Origin: an uncultured Burkholderiales bacterium
Lineage (GTDB): Bacteria; Pseudomonadota; Gammaproteobacteria; Burkholderiales; Burkholderiaceae_E
Length of the DNA stretch: 5,451 nucleotides
Reading direction: 5' to 3'
Assembly (NCBI GenBank): GCA_903831925.1
Contig: CAIKZV010000469.1
Coordinates: 1 to 5,451 of the forward strand
Part shown: piece after piece, positions 1 to 4,839 of the stretch
How positions within the stretch are numbered: the first letter of the stretch is position 1
Layout of the letters: each line of letters begins with the position of its first letter
Program-made: the position numbers and the translations under genes
The notes under the pieces: generated by a model
Databases searched by the model: none
Seen by the model: the letters and a program-made list of their open reading frames with translations, nothing else
Told to the model about the DNA's origin: nothing

Positions 1-1172
1 CCCCCATCGGCGCCTTCGGCGGCTCGCTGCGGGGCGTGCCGGTCGAGGAGCTCGGCGCCGGCGTGGCGCGCGCGGTGGTCGAGCGCACCGGCCTTGATCC
101 GGCGCTGATCGACGATGTGGTGTTCTCGCAGAGCTATGCCAGTGGCGAAGCGCCCTGCACCGGCCGCTGGGTGGCGCTGCAGGCAGGCTTTCCGATTGGC
201 GTGTCGGGCATGCAGCTCGATCGTCGCTGCGGCGGTGGCCTGCAGTCGGTGGCTACCGCCGCGATGATGGTCCAGACCGGCGCGGCCGATGTGGTCATGG
301 CCGGCGGCGTCGAGAGCATGAGCAATGTCGAGTACTACACCACCGACATGCGCTGGGGCTCGCGCTCGGGTACGGTCAAGCTGCACGATCGCCTCGATCG
401 CGGCCGCGAGCGTTCGCAGCCCGAGCATCGCTTCGGCAAGATCAGCGGCATGATCGAGACCGCCGAAAATCTGGCGCGCGACTATTCGATCAGCCGCGAG
501 CAGGCCGATGCCTTTGCGATGCGCAGCCAGCAGCGCGCCGCAGCCGCCTGGGCCGCCGGTCGCTTCAACGATGAAGTCGTGCCGGTCTCGGTGCCGCAGC
601 GCAAAGGCGATCCGTTGATCGTGGCCCGCGACGAGGGCATCCGCGCCGACACCAGCCTGCAGACCCTGTCGGCCCTGAAGGCGGTCATGAAAGACGGCAC
701 GGTCACCGCCGGCAATGCCAGCCAACAGAACGATGCTGCCGCCTGCTGCCTGGTCGTGTCCGAAGACAAGCTCGCGCAGCTCGGCCTGGAGCCGATCGGC
801 TGGCTGGTGGGCTGGGCGGTCGCCGGCTGCGAGCCTTCGCGCATGGGCATCGGCCCGGTGCCGGCGGTCGAGAAGCTCATGCGTCGCACCGGCATGCGCT
901 TCGATCAGATGGATCTGGTCGAACTCAACGAAGCCTTTGCCTGCCAGGCACTGGCCGTCCTCAAGGGCTGGGGCAGCTCGCTCAACGAGCTCGACGATCG
1001 TCTCAACGTCAATGGCTCGGGCATTTCGCTCGGCCATCCGGTGGGCGCCACCGGCGTGCGGATCATGACCACCCTGCTGCACGAGATGAAGCGTCGCGGC
1101 AGCCGCTACGGGCTGGAGACGATGTGCATCGGCGGCGGTCAGGGCATCGCGGCGATCTTCGAGCGGGCCTGA
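1..1172 (+). CDS. Acetyl-CoA C-acyltransferase (thiolase), 5' end missing
   Basis: This enzyme condenses two acyl-CoA molecules or cleaves a 3-ketoacyl-CoA, in the cytoplasm. The frame is open from the window edge: codons from position 3 read PIGAFGGSLRGVPVEELG, the usual thiolase N-terminus, so the GTG at 36 is internal and roughly 10-15 residues are missing. All thiolase catalytic elements are visible. The nucleophilic Cys is at codon 228-230 (RRCGGGLQS), followed by NEAFACQA near 927-950, the GHP His at 1035-1037 and the second Cys at 1125-1127 (CIGGGQG). About 389 residues are visible, against roughly 390-400 for the family. The loop after the nucleophile has GGG where most relatives have GSG, probably a tolerated change. 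It could be an acetoacetyl-CoA, 3-ketoadipyl-CoA or beta-oxidation thiolase; substrate cannot be decided from the sequence. The gene converges on the CinA-like gene after a 37-bp gap. Confidence 0.93.
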   Translation, partial: PIGAFGGSLRGVPVEELGAGVARAVVERTGLDPALIDDVVFSQSYASGEAPCTGRWVALQAGFPIGVSGMQLDRRCGGGLQSVATAAMMVQTGAADVVMAGGVESMSNVEYYTTDMRWGSRSGTVKLHDRLDRGRERSQPEHRFGKISGMIETAENLARDYSISREQADAFAMRSQQRAAAAWAAGRFNDEVVPVSVPQRKGDPLIVARDEGIRADTSLQTLSALKAVMKDGTVTAGNASQQNDAAACCLVVSEDKLAQLGLEPIGWLVGWAVAGCEPSRMGIGPVPAVEKLMRRTGMRFDQMDLVELNEAFACQALAVLKGWGSSLNELDDRLNVNGSGISLGHPVGATGVRIMTTLLHEMKRRGSRYGLETMCIGGGQGIAAIFERA

Positions 1173-1175
1173 AAC

Positions 1176-1202
1176 GCGTCGAGGGCGCGACGCCTCTCGC
1201 GC
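1176..1202. terminator. Overlapping GC-rich hairpins between convergent genes
   Basis: Two mutually exclusive perfect 6-bp stems lie in the 37-bp gap between the thiolase stop and the CinA-like stop. The first is GCGTCG (1176-1181) with CGACGC (1188-1193). The second is GCGCGA (1185-1190) with TCGCGC (1197-1202). Each has a 6-nt loop. Neither is followed by a T run on either strand, so this is not a classical intrinsic terminator. The position between two convergent genes makes a bidirectional stop or 3'-end protecting structure plausible. In DNA this GC-rich, chance palindromes are common. Confidence 0.3.
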
Positions 1203-1209
1203 GTTGCGC

Positions 1210-1698
1210 TCAGCGCGTCAGCGCCTTGAGCAGCAGGTCGAGGGCGGCCATCGAGAAGGCGCGCATGTTGTCGACGCGATCGGCGCTGCCGGTCTCGAGC
1301 GTGATCACCTGCTCAAAGCCGCTGCGGTGGCTCACTGCCAGGCAGCTGTGGCCGGCGGCGTCGCCATAGCCGTTGCCGGTCGGGCCGCTTGCGCCGGTCT
1401 CGGACAGGCCCCAGTCGGCATCGAGCCGCTCGCGCGCGGTGCGGGCGAGCATCAGTGCATAGGGTTCGGAAGATGAGCGCACGCCGGTCATGTCGGCATC
1501 GGCCATGCCCATCAGCGTTCGGCGTGCCGGCCGGGTATAGACCACCGCGCCGGCCCTGAAGTAGGCCGATGCGCCGGGGATCGCGAGCAGCGAGGCGGCG
1601 ATCAGGCCGCCGGCCGAGGACTCGGCCACCGAGACGGTTTCATTGCGGTCTTTGAGCAATTGCGCGGTGCGTGCGGCAAGGGGCAGCAGGGTCTGCAT
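1210..1698 (-). CDS. CinA C-terminal domain family protein (PncC-like)
   Basis: The 162-residue protein is a stand-alone CinA C-terminal domain, the size of E. coli PncC, the nicotinamide-nucleotide amidohydrolase that converts NMN to nicotinate mononucleotide in pyridine-nucleotide salvage. Family signatures are AESSAGG at residues 25-31 (holding the Ser-containing loop), PGASAYFRAGAVVYT at 41-55, SSEPY at 76-80 and GASGPTGNGYGDAAGH at 102-117. The start at 1698 is chosen because GGAG sits 5 nt upstream and the protein then begins in line with the family; a longer frame to 1773 starts with TTG inside a probable promoter and adds a low-complexity LSSPLSSP segment. The usual YSNEAK stretch is YTRPAR here (54-59), so the conserved Lys is Arg. 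The protein therefore belongs to a divergent branch and amidase activity is not assured. It lies downstream of the TPR gene on the same strand with a 99-bp gap. Confidence 0.85.
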   Translation of the reverse strand: MQTLLPLAARTAQLLKDRNETVSVAESSAGGLIAASLLAIPGASAYFRAGAVVYTRPARRTLMGMADADMTGVRSSSEPYALMLARTARERLDADWGLSETGASGPTGNGYGDAAGHSCLAVSHRSGFEQVITLETGSADRVDNMRAFSMAALDLLLKALTR

Positions 1699-1703
1699 GT
1701 CGT

Positions 1704-1707
1704 CTCC
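1704..1707 (-). promoter_or_regulatory. Ribosome binding site of the CinA-like gene
   Basis: GGAG is read on the minus strand 5 nt before the ATG at 1696-1698. It decides the start of this gene in favour of the 162-residue form over the longer TTG-started frame. Confidence 0.7.
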
Positions 1708-1727
1708 AGGAATTGTTTCAGGCCGCG

Positions 1728-1751
1728 GGCTGCTGAGCGGGCTGCTGAGCG
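1728..1751 (+). repeat. Perfect 12-bp tandem duplication in the CinA-like leader
   Basis: GGCTGCTGAGCG occurs twice head to tail (1728-1739 and 1740-1751). It lies between the proposed promoter and the ribosome binding site of the minus-strand CinA-like gene, so it would be in the 5' untranslated leader. It is most likely a slippage duplication; a role in leader structure is possible but not shown. Confidence 0.8.
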
Positions 1752-1771
1752 CGCTGTGTGGCCGATCCGGC

Positions 1772-1801
1772 AAGCTAGCACAGCGACAGGCCGCCGATCA
1801 G
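1772..1801 (-). promoter_or_regulatory. Candidate extended -10 promoter for the CinA-like gene
   Basis: On the minus strand, TGC directly precedes TAGCTT (1772-1777), giving an extended -10 element. A weak -35, CTGATC (1796-1801, 3 of 6 consensus bases), lies 18 nt upstream and overlaps the stop codon of the TPR gene. The predicted start of transcription would be near 1765, leaving a leader of about 67 nt. The case is strengthened by a nearly identical copy at the same kind of position upstream of the TPR gene (14 identical bases CAAGCTAGCACAGC on the plus strand at 1771-1784, and 22 of 24 over 1761-1784). Confidence 0.45.
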
Positions 1802-3054
1802 CGCAGACCCACTGGCAGCGGCCGGCCGCGATGGCGGGTCCAGGGGCCGGTGCGCCCTGAGCGGCGCTGCGCCACCAGCACGGTCTGCTCGATCAGATCG
1901 CGCTGCGCGCGGCTGCCGCCGAGTCGCTCGTGGGTGGCCATCAGCGGCCACAGATGCTCGAGCGCCGGCGCGTCGTGGCCCTGAGCGAAGGCCTCGAAGC
2001 CGCGGGCGAGTGTGATCACCACATCGGCGGCCGGCCCGCGCGCACCGGCGATCAGGCGCGCCAGCGCGTCGCTGTCGCCGGCCATCGCATAGGCGAGCGC
2101 GGCATGCGCATCGACAAAGGCCAGGCCAGGCTTGGGGAACTGCTCGTGCGCATAGCGCGCCAGCATCTGCCATTCATCGAGCGGGCGCTTCGCACCGAGC
2201 AGCTCGGCGCGCAGCAGGAAGGAGCTGGCGTCGGTGAGCACATTGAGCGGCGGCCCCCAGGCCGCATAGGGCTTGACCTGGGTGTCGAACACCCTGCGGG
2301 CGGTGGCATCGTCGCCGAGCTCGAGCGCCGACAGCGCCCTGTGCCACGACAGATGGCCATGCATTGCGCCGGCCTGCGGATAGTCTTCGAGCCAGCGCGA
2401 CAGCCAGGCCAGACCGTCGGCATCGTCGCCGCATTCGTAATCGACATGGGTGCGGATGTGGGCGCCGTGGGCATTGCGGGGCCGTTGGGCCAGCGACTTT
2501 TCGGCATTGGCGCGGGCGGAATCGAGCTGGCCGACCTCGCATTGCGAAAACGCCCGTGCGGCCTGGAACCACCAGTCGCTGGCGCAGGGCGCATCGAACT
2601 GCGCCATGAAGTCATGCAGCGTCTGTTCGCGCCCGGCCAGCCCGGAAAAACCGATCAGCCCGAAGACGCCCGCGCAGGGCGCCATCACCATGAAGTCGCG
2701 CGGCCAGGTCTGAAGGTGAGGGCGTGCCGCGGCCATCGCGCCCGCGGCATCGCCCATGACCACGCGATCGAGCATGTGCACATGGCTGCGCTCGCGCTCG
2801 CTTTGCCCGGCCACCGCCCGCACAGCCTGCGCCATCGCCGCTCGGGCATCGGCGCCACGGCTATGCAGCTGATGGGCGCGGGCCAGCACTGCATGGGCGA
2901 GCGCGCATCGCGGGTCGGCATCGATCGCGCGCTGTGCCGCGGCTTCCATGCCGGGCAGGGCGCACAGAAAGCGCTCGACCGCATCGAGATAGGCCTCGTG
3001 AGCGGCGGGCGAGTCGGTCGACATCTCGAGGCCGAAGGCATCTTCGAATCGCAT
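1798..3054 (-). CDS. TTC38-like tetratricopeptide repeat protein
   Basis: This 418-residue, probably cytoplasmic protein is all helical by composition, with helix-turn-helix TPR-like units such as residues 35-70 (AAQRAIDADPRCALAHAVLARAH-type pattern) and 160-195. It resembles the TTC38 family: MHGHLSWHRALSALELGDDATA at about 231-252 corresponds to the conserved HxxWHxAL block, DTQVKPY at 257-263 and LTDASSFLLRAEL at 273-285 follow, and GGSRAQRD at 379-386 is a family hallmark near the C-terminus. No signal peptide or membrane segment is seen. The start ATG at 3052-3054 has AGGGG 9 nt upstream. The last 18 residues are Arg/Pro-rich and the segment after AQRD is shorter than in the human protein as I recall it, so the C-terminus may have diverged. 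Molecular function is unknown; TPR proteins generally mediate protein-protein contacts. It is the first gene of a minus-strand pair with the CinA-like gene. Confidence 0.82.
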   Translation of the reverse strand: MRFEDAFGLEMSTDSPAAHEAYLDAVERFLCALPGMEAAAQRAIDADPRCALAHAVLARAHQLHSRGADARAAMAQAVRAVAGQSERERSHVHMLDRVVMGDAAGAMAAARPHLQTWPRDFMVMAPCAGVFGLIGFSGLAGREQTLHDFMAQFDAPCASDWWFQAARAFSQCEVGQLDSARANAEKSLAQRPRNAHGAHIRTHVDYECGDDADGLAWLSRWLEDYPQAGAMHGHLSWHRALSALELGDDATARRVFDTQVKPYAAWGPPLNVLTDASSFLLRAELLGAKRPLDEWQMLARYAHEQFPKPGLAFVDAHAALAYAMAGDSDALARLIAGARGPAADVVITLARGFEAFAQGHDAPALEHLWPLMATHERLGGSRAQRDLIEQTVLVAQRRSGRTGPWTRHRGRPLPVGLR

Positions 3055-3063
3055 CGGGTGAGT

Positions 3064-3068
3064 CCCCT
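3064..3068 (-). promoter_or_regulatory. Ribosome binding site of the TPR gene
   Basis: AGGGG on the minus strand lies 9 nt before the ATG at 3052-3054, supporting that start over the in-frame ATG eleven codons further in (residue 11). Confidence 0.55.
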
Positions 3069-3163
3069 GGTTGTCAGGATGAAGGGTCAGGATGGGTGGT
3101 CAGCGTTGATCGGCAACTCAGCAAAACCGGCATCATGACCCAGCCGACTCAAGCCGATGCGCC

Positions 3164-3191
3164 AAGCTAGCACAGCAGCCGCACACGTCCT
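3164..3191 (-). promoter_or_regulatory. Candidate extended -10 promoter for the TPR gene
   Basis: On the minus strand, TGC plus TAGCTT (3164-3169) forms an extended -10 element. AGGACG (3186-3191) lies 16 nt upstream as a weak -35 with 3 of 6 consensus bases. Transcription would begin near 3157, giving a leader of about 100 nt. The core CAAGCTAGCACAGC (plus strand, 3163-3176) recurs exactly upstream of the CinA-like gene, and similarity extends leftward over 3153-3162. Confidence 0.5.
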
Positions 3192-3252
3192 GGCACCTTC
3201 GTCCTAAGTCGAAAAGCGGTATTCGCATGACCCTGCCGGCGCACTTGCCCCC

Positions 3253-3258
3253 GATAAT
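3253..3258 (+). promoter_or_regulatory. Possible -10 box of the MFS gene
   Basis: GATAAT matches five of six bases of the -10 consensus and stands out in this GC-rich spacer. It lies 41 nt before the proposed TTG start. No good -35 is found at normal spacing: ATGACC at 3227-3232 matches four of six but is 20 nt away. The call rests on the -10 alone. Confidence 0.2.
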
Positions 3259-3299
3259 GCAGGGCTCACACCAACCCTCGGCCATCGCCCCCATAACCC

Positions 3300-4583
3300 T
3301 TGACTGCACCCGCCCCCGGGTCACCCGTTGCCGATTCGCAGATCACGGCCCATCGTGCCGCGCTCGGCGTGCTGGTGATGTGTACCGTGATCAGCGCAAT
3401 CTCGCGCGGTGTGGGCGAAAGCTTTGCGATCTTCCTGCTGCCGATCGCCCGCGAATTTCACACCGATCGCGCCGCGCTCACCGGCATCTACTCGGCCTAC
3501 ATGGTCGCGCTCGGCGTGATGTCACCGATCGCTGGCACGATCTTCGACCGGCTCGGCGCACGGCTGTGCTACAGCGTCGGCATGGCGGTCTTTGGCATCG
3601 CCTGCCTGCTTGCCTCGCAGGTGAGCGCCCTGTGGCAGCTCTACCTGCTCACCGGGCTCGGTGGCGCGATCGGCGCATCAATGATCGGCATGCTGCCGGC
3701 GTCCAGCCTGGTCAGCCGCTGGTTCCAGCAAAAGCTCTCGAGTGCGATGGGCGTGATCTCGGCCTCGATGGGCGTCGGCCTGCTGGTGTTCTCGCCGATC
3801 GTGCAGTCGCTGGTTGCGCAGCGCGGCTGGCGCGGCACCTATCAGGTGCTCGGGCTGATGTTGCTGGCGGTGCTGGCGCTGATCCAGTTTTTACCCTGGC
3901 GCCGGATTGCCGCCGGTGCGCCCGAGATCGCGGCGGCGCGCAAGCAGCAAGCCGCCGACGGTCAGGCCTGGACGGTGAGTCGAGCCCTGCGAACGCCGGT
4001 CTTCTGGGCGCTTTTTGGCGTCATGTTCTGCACCTCGGTGAGCACCTTTGCGGTCAGCGTCCAGCTGGTCGCCTATCTGATCGAATCGGGCCTGCCGCCA
4101 CTGCAGGCGGCGTCGATTTACGGGCTGGTCGGCATGGTCTCGATCGTCGGCACCTTTGTCGCCGGCAGCCTCGCCGAGCGCATCGGCGAGATGCGGGTCG
4201 CGATGATCTCCTATGGCTCGACAATCGCCGGCGTGGCCGCGCTCGCGGCGCTCGGACACTCGCATGCCATGGCCATGGCCATGGTCGCCGCCTTCGTGAT
4301 GCTGTTCGGCACGATGCAGGGCTCGCGCGGGCCGCTGGTGGCGGTGCTGTCGGCGCGCAACTTCGCCGGCGGACGCCAGACCGGCATCTACGGCGCGGTG
4401 CTCTTTGGCATGGGCATGGGTGGCGCGCTCGGCTCCTGGGGCAGCGGCGCGCTCTACGACCTCACTGGTGGCTATTACGGCGGTTTTGCGCTGTCGGCCG
4501 CCGGGGCGGCCTGCGGCCTGCTGCTCTTCGTGACCGTGCCCGGCTTGCGCGGTGATGCGCTGACTAAAGTCTGTCGCGCTTGA
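3300..4583 (+). CDS. MFS transporter, 12 predicted membrane helices
   Basis: The 427-residue inner-membrane carrier belongs to the major facilitator superfamily and moves a small solute by proton-coupled or exchange transport. After a polar 20-residue N-terminal tail, helix 1 begins near residue 21 (ALGVLVMCTVISAIS). The motif-A-like loop DRLGAR is at 83-88 between helices 2 and 3, and its second-half counterpart is SLAERIGEMR near 290-299. A charged central loop (about 200-226) divides the two six-helix halves. Overall style is closest to the oxalate/formate or monocarboxylate-type branch, but the substrate cannot be assigned. The start is TTG at 3300: an in-frame TAA at 3294 excludes anything earlier, and the next starts (GTG 3369, GTG 3375, ATG 3378) would cut into helix 1. 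No Shine-Dalgarno sequence precedes it. The last residues (ALTKVCRA) lie in a short direct repeat that continues past the stop, so the C-terminus may be altered. Confidence 0.88.
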   Translation: MTAPAPGSPVADSQITAHRAALGVLVMCTVISAISRGVGESFAIFLLPIAREFHTDRAALTGIYSAYMVALGVMSPIAGTIFDRLGARLCYSVGMAVFGIACLLASQVSALWQLYLLTGLGGAIGASMIGMLPASSLVSRWFQQKLSSAMGVISASMGVGLLVFSPIVQSLVAQRGWRGTYQVLGLMLLAVLALIQFLPWRRIAAGAPEIAAARKQQAADGQAWTVSRALRTPVFWALFGVMFCTSVSTFAVSVQLVAYLIESGLPPLQAASIYGLVGMVSIVGTFVAGSLAERIGEMRVAMISYGSTIAGVAALAALGHSHAMAMAMVAAFVMLFGTMQGSRGPLVAVLSARNFAGGRQTGIYGAVLFGMGMGGALGSWGSGALYDLTGGYYGGFALSAAGAACGLLLFVTVPGLRGDALTKVCRA

Positions 4584-4596
4584 ATAAGGTCTGTCG
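4565..4596 (+). repeat. Short direct repeat straddling the MFS stop codon
   Basis: TAAAGTCTGTCG (4565-4576) and TAAGGTCTGTCG (4585-4596) match at 11 of 12 bases with starts 20 bp apart, one on each side of the MFS stop codon at 4581-4583. This could be a duplication at the edge of foreign DNA or a chance similarity. Confidence 0.5.
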
Positions 4597-4752
4597 AAAC
4601 ATGCCGCGATGCGGAAAGTAGTGGGCTCCGAATTCGGTGTCGTTGTTGCCGCAGGTGGGCGAACGATTGGCGTGACACGTCAGCGCAGCAGCCTCTGGTT
4701 GGCCCGGACGACCGGCGGGTAGCGACCCGAAGCAGACTTTGGCGGACATCGC

Positions 4753-4835
4753 CTTCGCTAGAGGGATTTTAAATCGCTTGTCGCGAGTTCGAATGTCGCA
4801 CGACGCTCCAGTTATAAAAAATCCCCGAAGCGAAG
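4753..4835. repeat. Imperfect 18-bp inverted repeat around a 47-bp centre
   Basis: The left arm CTTCGCTAGAGGGATTTT (4753-4770) matches the reverse complement of the right arm (4818-4835, CTTCGCTTCGGGGATTTT) at 15 of 18 positions. The mismatches are confined to the three central bases. The centre contains the tRNA-like segment. Read on the minus strand, the right arm runs straight into TTTTTT, just downstream of the DUF1254 stop, so a role in transcript ending is possible. No flanking target-site duplication was seen. Confidence 0.65.
4762..4810 (+). pseudogene. tRNA 3'-half-like remnant ending in CCA
   Basis: The segment has the exact spacing of a tRNA 3' half. There is a 5-bp anticodon stem AGGGA (4762-4766) with TCGCT (4774-4778), a 7-nt loop TTTTAAA, and a 4-nt variable region. 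The T stem GCGAG/GTCGC encloses loop TTCGAAT (4788-4794). A 7-nt acceptor strand ACGACGC, one discriminator base and CCA (4808-4810) follow. Each stem has a single G-G mismatch. The complementary 5' acceptor GCGTCGT is absent where it should be (about 4736-4742), so this is not a functional tRNA. Resemblance to the T-arm and acceptor of bacterial tRNA-Lys (GTTCGAAT, GCACGAC) is partial. It could be an old integration attachment site, or a chance product of the overlapping inverted repeat. Confidence 0.4.
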
Positions 4836-4839
4836 TAAC

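Larger units (their letters stand above)
4584..4839. other. Gene-free convergent spacer with compositional transition
   Basis: No convincing gene lies between the MFS stop and the DUF1254 stop. Minus-strand frames of about 60 codons exist (for example starting at 4749) but show no recognisable domain and overlap the MFS gene. Small hairpins are present: CCGC-GAT-GCGG at 4604-4614 and CGGGT-AGCG-ACCCG at 4716-4729; neither has a T tract. Sampled G+C falls from about 62 % (4621-4680) to 53 % (4741-4800) and then to 38-45 % inside the next gene. The right part holds the inverted repeat and the tRNA-like segment listed separately. Confidence 0.7.

Noticed and set aside
1699..1773. Extended N-terminus of the CinA-like protein starting with TTG at 1773
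   Set aside because: It would place the start codon inside the -10 element and add a low-complexity tail; the ATG at 1698 has a good ribosome binding site and fits the family length.
1930..3138. Long plus-strand frame opposite the TPR gene
   Set aside because: It is the mirror of a real gene in GC-rich DNA. Its product is Gly/Arg/His-rich with no domain, whereas the minus-strand product matches TTC38 motifs.
3135..3170. Tiny frame MTQPTQADAPS upstream of the MFS gene
   Set aside because: It has eleven codons, no ribosome binding site, and its end overlaps the proposed minus-strand promoter; there is no sign of leader-peptide features.
3227..4555. 442-codon plus-strand frame overlapping the MFS gene
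   Set aside because: It is an Arg/Ala-rich out-of-frame shadow; the 3300 frame gives a clean 12-helix MFS protein.
4564..4749. Minus-strand frame of 61 codons beginning MSAKVCFG
   Set aside because: It overlaps the MFS 3' end, has no recognisable domain or clear ribosome binding site, and resembles the generic short frames seen in GC-rich spacers.
4814..4839. Intrinsic terminator of the DUF1254 gene
   Set aside because: A six-T run is present on the minus strand, but no local hairpin immediately precedes it; only the distant inverted-repeat arm could pair.
4584..4839. Integron attC site or insertion-sequence end
   Set aside because: No convincing GTTRRRY/RYYYAAC core pair, no transposase and no target-site duplication were found around the inverted repeat.
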